Shown here: in pieces, positions 22,414-34,229 of the stretch
Numbering within the stretch: position 1 is the first letter of the stretch
Layout: the number at the start of each line of letters is the position of its first letter
Assembly: GCA_015501075.1 (NCBI GenBank)
Contig: JADNYJ010000024.1
Span: 277,380-341,379, forward strand
Source: Gymnopilus junonius
Taxonomy: Eukaryota; Basidiomycota; Agaricomycetes; Agaricales; Galerinaceae
Length of the DNA stretch: 64,000 nt
Direction of reading: 5' to 3'
Program-made: the position numbers and the translations under genes
Notes under the pieces: generated by a model
Database searches by the model: none
What the model was told of the DNA's origin: nothing
Seen by the model: only the letters and a program-made list of their open reading frames with translations

Positions 22414-25106
22414 CTATGCCATGCCCTCGCTCGCTGACCCATAATATGGTATAGCGCCCCCTCTAAGATCCTTGCTCAGCCGCGACCTTCCTCTCTCCCC
22501 ATCGTCCCTTCTGCGCCTCTTCCCGTTCGCCCCAGCCGTCCGCACAGCAGGAGCCACACGCACAGGGTTCCTCACACACATCACCATCGCCAGAGCACAC
22601 ACCAAAATCCCCGCAGCAGTGGCAAATATCGCCTTGGGCAACTCGGCAACCGTCCCACTGTAGATCAATCCAAACAACATGGGCTGTCAAATTTATCTCA
22701 TCAGATTTTTGGCATCACGGAACAAAAATGCATATCAATCTCACCCCGAGTATCATCTGCCCAACGGCCTGCAGAACCGCCAGAGCACCGAACAATGCCC
22801 CGGTACCCTCCTCATCTTTGGCAGTATCCGAGGCACCATTGGCATCCAACGCTCTAACCTGCATCATGCAGAGGGCCAAGCTATGTATCGCAGGCACCGC
22901 ACCGCTGCCCAGACCGTTCAACGACGACGCCAACACGAACAACGCTTGGCTCTGCTTATAGGTCACATCCCCAAGCCCGACGCTATTGGCCTGCAAGAGC
23001 GGCGTTTGTGCACTGATATGTTCCTTCAACCCAGGCGCAGGTAATATCGACACGAGCGTGTGCGACAGAACATCTATGCATAGCGAACATTTCGTTAGGA
23101 TAAGATCAAACTTGATTTCCTGACCCAATTGTGCTCGAGTAGGCTTTGGTTTCTTGCTCGGAACCGCAGGTTGTTGGGCAGCAGGTTGCTTTCCGTTCCC
23201 ATTCACAGGTTTGGGCTTGGGTTTAAAGAATCCAATAAGAGCTACGTCCAACCAGTTGGTCAGCCAACGGAAAATATTCGAACACGAAAGTAACTTACTA
23301 GGCAATAGGAATAACAACCACATGGCTCTGGCTCCTCCCATAAACGAAATGTAATAACTCAAATGCTCAGCATCCCATCCGTACATATGTACCGCATACA
23401 GATATTTTATCTGGAAAACGCCCTATTCATCCAATCAGCCCGTCAGTAAACATTCGCCATAAAGTTAAAAATGACTCACAGTGGAAAGCATGAACCCGAA
23501 CAACGCAATCGCGAGCATCGTCAGACTCCAATCGCGCCTCTTTCTGTGACCAATACCATACGGCGACGGGTCAAGCACAACCACAGGCAGGAACACCGAC
23601 AGAGGGCTCAAGAAACGAGCTATCACGCCTTTACCTCAGTTGCCTCCTGTACCAAAGCAGAAGAAACCACAGCAGCATGCTGTCGTTGCGACTCTTCCGC
23701 CTCAATAACAAGAGCCTTAGCCTTGCCCTTCCCGACCACAGCAGCCTCTGCGACTAACATCGCCTCCCTCTTCTTCTTCCCAAGCGACTCGGGAAAAACA
23801 AACAACGTCAGCACCAGATTCACAAACGAGCAAATCACAGCAACCCAGAAAACCGAAGTGACACTCTTTTCCGTAGTGGTGCCACTGATCGCCTTGATAG
23901 GATGCTGGATGAACCATCCTCCAATGGTAGGCCCCACAGCGAAGCCAAGATAAAATACACCTTGGAAGCGGCTGAATATGTGCGCCCGGGAGCCGGGGGA
24001 GGTGCAATCGCTGAGATAGGCAGAGGTAGCAGATTGGAGCGTGGACCAACCTCCAAGGAGACCCTCGATGACGGGAGCGATGAGGAGGAGATTGTGTCCG
24101 TGCTGCGCCAGCACAGAGCCGGGGGTCGACACAAGGATAAACGCCAAATCACTAAATATTGCAACGGTTAGTATCTCAAGAATTAAGATGAAAAAGGTTT
24201 ACCAACGTAAGGAATAATCCCAGCGTCGCAACAGCCAATACCCTCGTGCGTCCATGGCGTTCTCCAAAATGGCCCCACCACCCGGTGGTGAGAGCGGAGA
24301 GGAGGCCCATTATGGTGGTCATCATTGTTTGCAGACGAGCGGCGGCAGCCTGTACAGCTGCATCTGCTTGACATCGTGTAGAGGGGATCTGCCGTGGATC
24401 CTCAGTGTCGTCACTGTCTTTCCCATCTTGATCCTCTTGCGACGTGCCTTCCAGAAGAGAAGAAGAGGATAGCGGTTTAAATAATCCCGACGAGGGTGAA
24501 TGTAGTAAATGTGGACCCAGAGGGTCAAGAGATGAATATAGAGAAGCATGTAATAATTGGGGTGATAGATCTGAATTTGCCAACTGATTTAGCGCAGTAG
24601 GAGGCATTGTCGTGTGGTTCCAGTGGTGCTGTCCATGCAGCCTGTTGCACGACAACTGAGTGTAAACCTCGACGCGCGGCGCGAGTGTCATTCCCCGCAC
24701 CAGCGAGGCAGTAATAGCAAATGGTACGAGCCTAAGCAAAGCATATAAAATCGTCAACAACTTGCTCAATTTAGTCGAGGCATTTACGCTATGAAGGCAA
24801 AACAGTGCAAATAAGGATATGGACATACCATAAAGGTCTAGCGCGGTAGAATGGCTTCTTCCCATGCTTTGTGTGTCTTCCTGGCAGCAGAGGCGCCGAC
24901 TCATCTGCACTGTTCAATTCCTCCTCCTCAATTTCTGATGGTGTAGGCGCATTCTCATTCTTGCTGTTTGCACCAAGCAACAGCTTTGAACTGCTCGCAG
25001 CGGCCTGCGTACGAGGGCGGCTGGTTGAAGGCGAGAAAGTGGCAAAGTCAGAGGCGATAAGGGCGTCGCCCGACACGGTATCTAGACGGGGCAGACTGCG
25101 CGACAT
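22414..25106 (-). CDS. Major facilitator superfamily transporter
   Basis: The start at 25106 (MSRSLPRLDTVSGD) opens a polar cytosolic N-terminus with EESAPLLPG-like signals. The first membrane helix is LVPFAITASLVRGMTLAPRV. Loop 2-3 has the MFS signature GHFGERHGRTRVL, followed by TLGLFLTDLAFILVSTPG. Helices 4-6 include IAPVIEGLLGGWSTLQSATS and FYLGFAVGPTIGGWFIQHP. After a charged central loop (GKKKREAMLVAEAAVVGKGK) the C-terminal half has six more hydrophobic spans, ending AIFATAAGILVCALAMVM and a basic tail. The pattern resembles the tetracycline-resistance/SLC46-like branch of MFS_1, with inserts between helices 1-2 and 8-9. Substrate unknown. Several introns are seen; I found no break in the frame, but the joins at 23,400-23,600 are approximate. 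Confidence 0.82.
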
Positions 25107-26085
25107 GAAGGTGTAGACAGAGAATTAGTTGAAGGGGAATATCGCGTGTCTATAGGGAATCTATGACGATGTTTCGACTTGGAGGAGAAATAGATAGCAG
25201 TCAAGGCATGCAGGACGGGGAGCAGAGGGAGGGCCTTATTATAAGTGAGATTCCGGGATAGCGCCGGCCGTTTGGTGGTAGAACCGTGAGTGGGCAGGAA
25301 GGGGTGAGGCGATGGGCAGTGGCTGGGCCCAAACCTGCATCCGAGCTAAATCATGCCATCATCCCGTTACAACTCTCCGCATTCGGAATGACGCGTTGTT
25401 CCCGCGTGCCATTCTCTTTGTCTCTGCGTACCCTCAACTGCGAACGCCCATCCCATCATGGCACGCTCTGGCCGCCTTGTTGTTTCCTACATGAAACGCC
25501 CCATCATTGTCCGAGTCATCACATCTTACAAACCATTTTAGATGCATATGGCAACATACAAGAACAATCTTATCCCATCTTGTCCGAGTTGATAATAATT
25601 TCTTCAATTTGACCCGAACAAAAAAAAACTCGTGTCGACACGGGCCATGGGAACCCAACCCACACTGACTCACTGTATTTTTATCCCGGTATCGTACCCC
25701 AGCCATCTCCTTCCTCATGTCGCTCAGATCAAACCACACATCTGACCGTCATTTTACCTCGTCCAATCCCAAGCCGTGATAAAGGCCCATGCCAGCCCAT
25801 GCCTGAGGCTTACCGGCCTCCTTCGTTTCAACCTGAGTTTGAAATACGGAAAACGACCCGGACTGAGCACGGTCATGCGACTAGTATTGTTATCTAGGTT
25901 TTTTTTTCTGTGAACCCCTTTGGCCTTTGCTGCGGCCAACGTTTAGGATAATTTCACCCTGAGCTTGTTAGTCCTCGGAGCCAGCGTCAGCCTCGGATTC
26001 CTCCTAGTGCAGAGTTAGCCATCGAGAACACAGCAAATTCCAGTATCGGATCGGGCAAGGATCGGGAGTAGGCACATACACACGT
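25107..26085. other. Intergenic region left of the transposon island
   Basis: Promoter side of the MFS gene, and no gene that I can support. On the minus strand near 25,965-26,005 a 3' splice site is followed by an acidic stretch (EESEADAGSED) and a stop, which could be the last exon of a gene cut off by the neighbouring transposon. This is weak. Confidence 0.35.
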
Positions 26086-26087
26086 TA

Positions 26088-26115
26088 AGATAGGCGTCGC
26101 TTTATTCTGGCACCT
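26088..26115 (+). repeat. Left terminal inverted repeat
   Basis: Reads AGATAGGCGTCGCTTTATTC and onward. The partner is at 27509-27536. Confidence 0.65.
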
Positions 26116-26424
26116 GTTTATGTAAGCAAAAGACAGACGTTTTCGCACTTGCTTCTGTTCTTCCACAACACATATATTCCGCAGTTGGAAACCATAGAAG
26201 GGTAGATAGGACGCTTCCCAACCACTCTATGGTTTTAGAATTAAAAAATAGCCCATACATGTTGAGTAGTAGAGCTTACAAAAATGGATTTTTTTTTCCA
26301 GTCTCAAAATGCTCAAAACGTCGATTCCATGAGTTTCCGAGGTTTTCATATTTTCGGCATCCCGACTTTTGGCCGCTTATGAAAGGGTTATATAAGCAAC
26401 ACGTGACCATTGAGCAATATTGAG

Positions 26425-27393
26425 GTGCCGCCAAGTTCCGTTATCGCAACACTCCCAAAACCAATAACATTGACGAGATGGAGACACTGCTGGCAACAGG
26501 TTATTTAAGTAGACTAAAAATGATTAAAAAATAAATTAAACATGTTTACATGTTTTTGACCATTTTTTGAGTTCTTGAATCTATTAAAAATGATATATTT
26601 TAATTCTGAAAAAATATAATACAGATCCTACCTGTATTATAAAGTTCTTAGCCCCACAGAATCTAAAGTTTACATCGTGTTTTTGTATAGACAAAAGCTT
26701 TTGTTAAATTTCACATTCACAATTTCTTTTGTTGTCTCGTAAATGATAAATTTAGCAAGAATTTTTGTTGTTGGATAAACAAAAAGAACAATGTTTTGCA
26801 CCCAAACTGAATTGAAAATATTTTTAACTTATTTTAAAGGGACCAAAACTTGTCTTAAATACTACAATTGACAACGAGAACAATAAAACAATAAACTCTA
26901 CCTTTCTGTCACCATTTTTGATCAAAAAAATTTAGCACAAGTATTGCATTTAACAGGCCTATAAATATGCTAAAAATGAAGTGTTTGACAAAAGAATTTC
27001 TGTACCAGCAATTGTTGAGTTGAAAATAGATTTTATGTGATGGAAAAGCAGACCAAGAACATAAACATGTTTAATTTATTTATTTAATCATTTTTGGTCA
27101 ACTTAAATAACCTGTTGCCAGCAGTGAGAAGAATATGCTTGCTTGTCTTGATGATATCCCATTAATTCAAATTAGGAGGTAAATTTCTTCATTCTTCATT
27201 TAATCCTAATTGAATTTTCACCCTTATAAGATATGCAAATCGGTCTGCATGATTTATTTCAGCTTATGACCTTGGCTTATCAGGAGCGGAAGCAGCGTGG
27301 GTCAATAAGCGGTATCACGGACATCGGACATTGCCTCCAATCATGCTCGCCAAAGTACGACAAGCTCAGATCAATATGCCTGCACCTTTGTAG
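26425..27393 (+). pseudogene. Transposon-derived protein fragment broken by a MITE and a stop
   Basis: Upstream of the MITE the frame reads AAKFRYRNTPKTNNIDEMEK. Downstream of it the frame continues NMLACLDDIPLIQIRR, and across an intron (GTAAAT...TATAAG) YANRSA-stop-FISAYDLGLSG and AEAAWVNKRYHGHRTLPP, ending with TAG at 27391-27393. The block from IRR to KRYHGHR is one I remember from many Agaricomycete transposon-associated proteins, near DDE-type transposases; the exact function is unknown. The stop at 27250-27252 (TGA where Arg is expected) fits a CGA to TGA change. Deleting the MITE plus one 3-bp duplication restores the junction exactly. Confidence 0.6.
26485..27126. mobile_element. CACTA-like MITE with long inverted repeats and 3-bp target duplication
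   Basis: The left end CACTGCTGGCAACAGGTTAT is mirrored at the right end over about 65 bp with only a few mismatches (outer inverted repeats 26485-26549 and 27062-27126). It is flanked by AGA on both sides (26482-26484 and 27127-27129). A CACTG terminus plus a 3-bp duplication is the signature of the CACTA/EnSpm superfamily. The inside is AT-rich and non-coding, so mobility would need a transposase in trans. Confidence 0.75.
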
Positions 27394-27508
27394 AGCTTTG
27401 TAGTTTCCCTCTCTCAACCTCCCATGAATTTTTGCCCTCAAAAATTTTTTCAAATTCCTAACTTGAAGATTTTGGCCGCTCTTGGCGCTTACGTAATATG
27501 ATTATATA

Positions 27509-27536
27509 AGGTGCTAGAATAAAGTGACGCCTATCT
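27509..27536 (-). repeat. Right terminal inverted repeat
   Basis: Inverted copy of 26088-26115, followed by TA. Confidence 0.65.
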
Positions 27537-27538
27537 TA

Positions 27539-29246
27539 TAGTGTACGTTTTGCATATAATTTGCAAATAATGATGCTTCTTCATAGGTGTGGGGTAATAG
27601 GGGTTACTTCAATCAGCACGTGCTCCTTCAGATACTGTTACTGCTGGCACCAACCTCTGTTTCATATTACTATCTTGGTGTCATACCTAGAATAGACTTG
27701 GACGAGGACTCACGGACACCAACTCAAAACACATCACTGCGCGCCTGCCTTGCTGATAATTGGCACACACTGTCCATCCAACTGGCAGGTAGAATCTGGG
27801 GAGAGGTAAAAAGACAATATAATGAACAAAAAACAAAAAAGAAAATGCCGCATCGTACGATCACATTGCCTGCTCATTTGAAATTCAGTATCCCATGATC
27901 TTATCCCACCATCGATATTTCGTTCTCATCCTACACAGCCAGTCATCTGCCTGGAAATTTCCTGTGGGCAACGGCACGAGCCACCTAAGAACCAATCTAC
28001 AGGTCACTTACAGATTTGCCTATGCGCAACTCATGTATTTGAACAAGAGGCAGCTGACCATCAGTGAGCATAGTCTGCCTACAATCTCGGCTAGGTTGCC
28101 TGTAAGCTGCTTGAAGGCCGGTTAGCATGTACTAACTGCATTCAGACAGCCCCCGACGTGTTGTAGCATGTTGTTGTATCCTTCCCATTGACCCCAAATG
28201 AATATCCAAAAAATCATTTATTATAACCCTACTTAGGGCCTGTACAGCAATATACTACAAGGGTAAGGAGCGCGAGATGAAGGTAGAAGATTACTATGAT
28301 AACAGAGATGATGGCTATCTGATTAACTGAGATGTAGAATGCATTAATGAGGAGGATGACATTGAGATAACGAAACTGGGACAGTCATTGTCACAGCTAT
28401 GGCAGTGCAAAAACACCATCAGAGAGCTGCCACAATCAAGCAACTAGTATTTGCCACCATTTCATTGGGATCACTGTTCAAAGTCATGACAGAATCACTG
28501 CTCAAAGTGGCACTGATGCCCTTGAATCGTACATTGTCAGCCTGAATAGTATCGCGGAGGATACTAATATCACGGCAGACTCTCAAATCAAAAAAAACAA
28601 TAGTACAGAGATTGAAGCACATACCTAGCATATCCGCCTTGCACCCCAGTGACAGCTGCTCGCTTCTTCCTGAGGAATCCCCCAAATCCAACCCAGAAGG
28701 ATTCATTATCCTTTGCTTCATCCTTCTTGGTTTTCCCAGTAGCTTTGGTCTGTTGAGAGGATGTGGTTACTGGTGAGGGATGGCCTTCATTGCCTGAATC
28801 TAGACCCCACTGTGAAACTAGACTTGGTGTGACCACGGCGTCCTTTCTGTCAGATTGTTTGATGGCATATGCACGCTGGGGTCAAAATATGGAGGTCAGT
28901 AAAAAATAAATCAGACATGGAAGAAAGATTCATTTATGAAGAGCTTGAAAAAGGAGAGACAAGAATTGAAGTTGAAAGTGAAAGTGAAAGAAAGAAAGGG
29001 AGGAGTTGGCGTTGAAGGAGAGTGTGAGTTGGCAAAAGACCATTTGTGACGTTGACTTCTACAGTCCATCACACTGTAACAAGAACCCACTGAAATTGCT
29101 CTAAGTCACAGCGGCAGTAAATTATAACTTCTGTGCTATTTCTTGTGTAACAGCTCGATTTACTACATCAGATCTTGCGAGAGAAGGTCGTGGATCCCAA
29201 TCCATGGTCAGATCAACTCTGGTGGTTGTCAAGGGTTCCTGAAAGC
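27539..29246. other. Transposon-island sequence without a defensible gene
   Basis: Short frames on both strands only. A plus-strand stretch near 28,090-28,260 reads as broken coding sequence (KLLEGRLACTNCIQTAPDVL, FPLTPNEYPKN). A minus-strand stretch at 28,590-28,810 (DNESFWVGFGGFLRKKRAAV) looks like an exon of an unknown, probably transposon-borne, protein. Confidence 0.35.
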
Positions 29247-29579
29247 TCAGTCAAGGATTGAATCTAGAAATGGATCAGACACAGGCATCGGCGCAGTAAC
29301 AGTGTCAGGGTTCATGAAAAGAGTCCCAGGTGAATGAGTGAGAGGTGTAGGATCTACACCAGAGGGCGATTGTGTAAGGATGGCTTGGTTTGTGACATTC
29401 ATCTTGCTAATATAGCATTCAACAGCTCTTCGATGCCTTGCAGATTGCTCATGCGATCTTGCTAATTGGAGGGACATTGAACTAGCAGAAGCATCAGTAC
29501 AGCATAAGCAAGCCCACCAGTTTCTGACCCTTGAGCCTACAAAATCTGTGATATATCTCAAGAATAAATCATGTGTCAT
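29247..29579 (-). pseudogene. Zinc-finger-like fragment of a transposon-associated protein
   Basis: The frame contains RNWWACLCCTDASASSMSLQ followed by LARSHEQSARHRRAVE. The Cys-x2-Cys spacing, then about 14 residues, then His-x5-His matches a matrin/U1-type zinc finger. I recall this block from Agaricomycete mobile-element proteins. There is no convincing start, and the flanking frames (29590-29772 upstream on the minus strand) may be other exons. The function is not determinable. Confidence 0.35.
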
Positions 29580-31911
29580 ATTTCCTTTGCTATCTACTCA
29601 CGTTCTGGGGCGTCGAGGGCCATGGCAAATAAATATTACAGACAGGAAAGAAAGGAAAGGCCGCAGAGGCCCAAGAAGTGATGGTATGGTGCGCTAGCTG
29701 TATCAGCCAGAAATAATGCTGAATACCATTTGAGTCCTGGTTCTCGGCCAGGGCATGGCTTCCCCCCATCATCCGGACAGATGATGGAGTACCTTATGTT
29801 TTGTTGCTTGTCCCATTGTTGATTTTCATGTTATAAATGAGTCCTTTGGATTTCTACTCAATTACTAAGAGATCTTCCCTTCTGGAGGCTCAAGTTATTG
29901 ATAAACCCTCACACAATACAACCTTTCAAGCCCCAGAGAATACCTGTACCTTCAGCATCGGAATAGGTATTACATAAATTGAAGGCTTTGGCAAAGTGAC
30001 CTTCATCTGACTGTAAATTGACTTTAACATGACTTCTAAATTCTTTAATGGTTACATACCTGGTACTGTATATAGGAAAATAATAGATGGAAGTTCAGCA
30101 AGAAAATAAGCTAAAATGTGGAAAAGGAGTGAGATATCAGCAACAATATTTGTCTTTGCTCATGAGAATTATTTCAATAGATGCCATGACCATGAGTCAA
30201 CCATGAGTAAGAGATTGAACATTGATAATTGATTAGAATACCAGAGCCACATTTTGAGTTGATTTTAATTCATAAGGTCTCATTTTTTAAATAAACACAG
30301 AAAATTTGTTGGACTAGCACTATTGCATGGTCTGATAGATATAGCAGGAGATTCTTATCTAGTTTATAATATACATGGTATATGTTACAGGATGATTTAC
30401 TTCTGAAAATATGGAAGGAGAGTTACCTTACTGGGTACCAGGATGAAGGAACGGTCGGATAAACCCCCGAAGCGTGCCCGAGAAGCTTCCCAGAATGGGT
30501 GGCAAATATTTTGCTTCTTAATTCCTGGCTGATACAGCTAGTGCACTGTAGATGGGAAAGAGTGACCATAAGCAGAGTACAAGCAGAGGTACAAGGTAAG
30601 TGGGAGCACAGCCTGTAGGCAATGTGCAGGTGGTGACTGGTGGCAGCCAGAAGTTCAAATATGCGGGATTCTCACAAATCAGTTTACGCTCTGCTTGCAG
30701 GCCAGCTCACAGGTCACCTGCAGGTAACATCACCCATGGGTCACCTGCAATCGAACGATTGGCTGTGTAGTAATCTTCCCCATTTCGTTTCTCTACCTTT
30801 CTCTACCTTTCCTTTCTTTCCCTTTCTGTTGTTTCTCCCCCTTTCTGTTGTTTCCTTTCCCTTTCTGTAGTTTCTCTTGCTTCTTTTGCTTCTCTCTTAT
30901 TTACTTGACACCACAAAGAGCTGGCAAGGTATTGTAAAATACCTGAATTACTTACATAATGTAGTCAGCCACAATGAGGACATCTGGGATTCGAAAAGCG
31001 CAGCGCGCAATGCAGGATCAAAATGCAGCGGCAAAGTCTGAAGGTGCAGATCGCCGCCATAAAGGGAAGGCTCTCTAAAAATAGTTTTTCCTCCAAGTTC
31101 ACCATAGTCGTTCCTTTGACGCATTTGAGTCCTGTATGGCATATTTATTGGGGGTATATTATGCATAACCTACAATGTATGTAGATAGTAAGTATAATAA
31201 AGTCTTGCAAAAAAATTTCCCTTTTTAACATGCAGAAATATGCAAGGATGACCGCAAAGTACTTAACTGTATTCCAAATCAACATCAGGGTGCTACACCT
31301 CTTTTATATGTATATCACAAGCTAGGGGATACCGGAAATATATAAGATACTTTATTCTTAGTCACCTTTGTGAGATCTAGCTGATGGACAATTTCAGTGC
31401 TGGATAACATCTACTTGCACCATATTCTTACATAGTAGATATTTACCTTAAAAGGAGGCATAGTGTGATAAATTTACAATAAATACAGAAATGCTATATA
31501 AGTTTCCTTTATTTGATACAACACAATCACCCCTAACAATTTCGAAAAAATGAGTTCAATAATTGCTCCTAACTTGAAAACTGCCAAGTATAGTGGACAT
31601 AAACCAAGTTCTGGCCTACAAAAAACTATGATATGGCTACATAACTATTTTATCTACATTTATAGGCACTCGCCCAGGGAAAATATGTGGGGCATGAGGT
31701 CAGCCACCCCCGAAATGCAAGGTGGAGGAGAGGTGGAGTAGTTCACAAGGTCACGTGCAGGAGGTCGGATTTTTCTGTCATGCAGGGCACCACGCCACAT
31801 GCTGCATTTTCTGAATTCCGGATTTACTGGCCACAATTGATTCCAATTCTAATTCTTTGGGAAGCAGCATGAAAGAAACATGTCACCTGATTTATTTTAG
31901 GTGTTTCTCAA
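29580..31911. other. AT-rich, gene-free stretch
   Basis: No supportable gene. It contains the polypyrimidine tract listed separately and otherwise looks like old repeat debris. Confidence 0.4.
30779..30900 (+). repeat. Polypyrimidine tandem tract
   Basis: Repeats of TTTCTCTACC, then CCCTTTCTGTTGTTTC-like units (three imperfect copies), then CTTGCTTCTTTTGCTTC. The whole tract is C/T-biased. Confidence 0.6.
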
Positions 31912-31916
31912 GAAAC

Positions 31917-32136
31917 TATAATCATGGTCACTTGATTATGCATTGTGGACATCTATTTACTAACATGCTCATGCTTCACTATACTTATAAGGATCCTCAA
32001 GGATTCTTGCCTTTCTCTCAGATCCCTCATTACCTATCCCTGTCCCTCACATTATTTCTCTTTTAAAATCATAAACTGGTCATATTCTTTTCTGAGTGAA
32101 CTTAGTGTTGTCCAACATTGGTACGTTGGGCTTCCA
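31917..32136 (+). repeat. 5' LTR of the gypsy element
   Basis: 220 bp, about 90% similar to the 3' LTR. It ends ...GGGCTTCCA; its expected TG start has decayed to TA. Confidence 0.88.
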
Positions 32137-32309
32137 CTTTTTTTTGAATATTCACCAGAGTGAATTTACTGCTCACCTTGAGTTCCTCTCAAGATACTGT
32201 TTACTGTCTGCTCGCCATTCAGGACCCATCATGACAGGGGCTGTTCTCAGCCAAAGTCATTGGGTTCCTACCTCCTTTCTGTTCCCACCACTTCTATTAC
32301 TAAACTGTT

Positions 32310-34229
32310 ATGACAGTGTCTGCTGTAAATTGCTGTCACTGTTCTTGGCCTACTGTGGTGTCTACTCCAGCTGTCTCAGAATCTGTGGCTGAAGGTCTTG
32401 AAGCTTCTCTGCCTGTCTCTCCCACCTCCTCTGCTCTGTCCTCACCACTGTTGGAGATTTCCTCCTCATACCTTGACTCTCATCCTCAGAGTCCCCTTAT
32501 GCTTTCACAAGAGGAGGAATTACCTCCCCCTTTTCTGCTTATTACCCCATTGACCTCGACCACAACATCGAGTACTGTCATGACTTCACCTCCTCTGATC
32601 TTGATTTCCTCCATCACCTCGAAAACTACTTTGAGTACCATTCTCATTAAATGCAAATCCTACAGTTCCGATTCTGATACCGACTCCAATGTGCCTTTTC
32701 CCCCAAAATTAGGTGCATATACAAAGTTTTCTGCCATATATACAACCCCAAATATGTCTTCTACTGCTGCTTGCATTGAACACCCTATTACCAAGCACTG
32801 CCCAATCCTCACTGCTGGGAATATCACCCCCAAAGCCCTTGTCAATTTGGCTGATGTGCACAATGAGTACTTCATAGTGAAGGAGGTTGATGACATTGAT
32901 AAAGTCAAGAAGATTCTTGGTGGGTTCAAGGATGTGCACATCAGGGACTGGATTGCTTGCGAGCGCAATCATTTGTTAAAACTGAACTATGGAGACTTCA
33001 TGAAGGAATTACAGGCAAATTACCTGCCTCCCAATTGGGAGGAATCTGTCCATACTCAACTCCTTGGAATGAAAATGAAGAGGAATGACAAGTTCTGGGA
33101 CTGGTGCCAGGAACTTCATGCTCTCAACATTGTCCTTCATGGGACGTCTTCTCACCTCTCCAAAACTGCTCTGTGGAACCAGCTCGAGGCTGCCCTCAAG
33201 CCTGGACTGCTCAACTACTGTTTCCATGAGAAAATTAACAAGATTGTTATTCTCAAAGACTAGGTTGTTGCTGTTAAAGAGGCCAATGAGAAACTGAAAG
33301 ATGATCATAAATGTAGCCATGAGGTGTTTGCTGAGGAGGCTGCCCATAACTCGAAATGCCCTGCTCTGTCTGGTTTTTCACAAGCTGGAAACATTTCCTT
33401 GGCGGTTGCTTCTTCTTCTTCTGCTAGCACCATGAAGAAGTGCTCTAAACTTGAGGATTCCAAATGTACATTGTTGACTGCAAACAATGGATGCTTCAAA
33501 TGTCACCATTTCAACCAAGATCACAATAGTAAGAACTGTCCAAATGACTTCCCTGATGGTGATGGATACAAGAAGATTACTGCTATGTGCAATGCCACTG
33601 GTAACATGCCAAAGAAGAGAACTGGTTCTTCTGCCTCGTCGAGTGCAAGGCCTGTTGCAGTTGTTGTCCCCGAAGCTGCCGAAACCTCCAAGAGTGACAG
33701 TGAGGATATTGTGGGTGCTGTCATCCCTAACACTGTTCTCGGCAATGGTACCAATTCAGAGGATGATGTGAGCTCCCCTTTCCACTCAAAGCATCTGTCA
33801 CTGAAATTTAGGGTGCTTGCCCATCACCTAGATTTCAGGCTAATCTTTGCTGGGTTGCTGGACACTGGCACACATCTCATTCTAATAAGTCCTGAGACTG
33901 CTGATGAACTTCAACTTGAACATTTTACACTAAAGAAGCCCAAAACTGTCAGTGTTGCTATTTCAAATGGACAAAAAAAATCAATGAGCCTCTCACAGTA
34001 TGTTAAACTTTCCATTACCACCTTAGACAATGCTTGGACTTCAAAGACTGTACATGCTCTTGTCGCTCCTGGCCTATGCATGCCTATCATTCTTGGACTG
34101 CCTTTCTTATTGCATAACAAACTCGTCATTGATCCTGATTCCTGCACCTGCATTGATAAAACTACTGGTTATGATTTGCTAAACCCACCTGTTATTGTAC
34201 CACAGTACCACCACCTCTGCCCAAAATGA
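32310..34229 (+). pseudogene. gag and aspartic protease region of the gypsy element
   Basis: The frame opens at 32310 and is split by a TAG at 33261-33263. The first part carries a Ser/Thr/Pro-rich N-terminus and a capsid-like helical region (about 32,800-33,260). The second part has a zinc knuckle, CFKCHHFNQDHNSKNC (Cys-x2-Cys-x6-His-x4-Cys). Near 33,830-34,150 is a retropepsin-like domain with LLDTGTHLILI as the active-site Asp-Thr-Gly and IILGLPFL as the partner strand. It ends at a TGA (34227-34229), and the next coding block continues in another frame. Confidence 0.8.

Larger units (their letters stand above)
26086..27538 (+). mobile_element. TA-flanked terminal-inverted-repeat element (Tc1/mariner-like), interrupted
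   Basis: Inverted repeats of about 28 bp (26088-26115 and 27509-27536) start AGATAGGCGTC and agree at all but two or three positions. Each outer end is flanked by TA, the hallmark target site of Tc1/mariner. Inside lies a transposon-type gene relic (26425-27393) split by a separate 642-bp MITE. Without the MITE the element would be about 0.8 kb, so it is itself deleted or non-autonomous. Confidence 0.6.

Noticed and set aside
30779..30900. Polypyrimidine tract as a promoter or triplex element
   Set aside because: It is far from any gene and looks like simple-sequence expansion.
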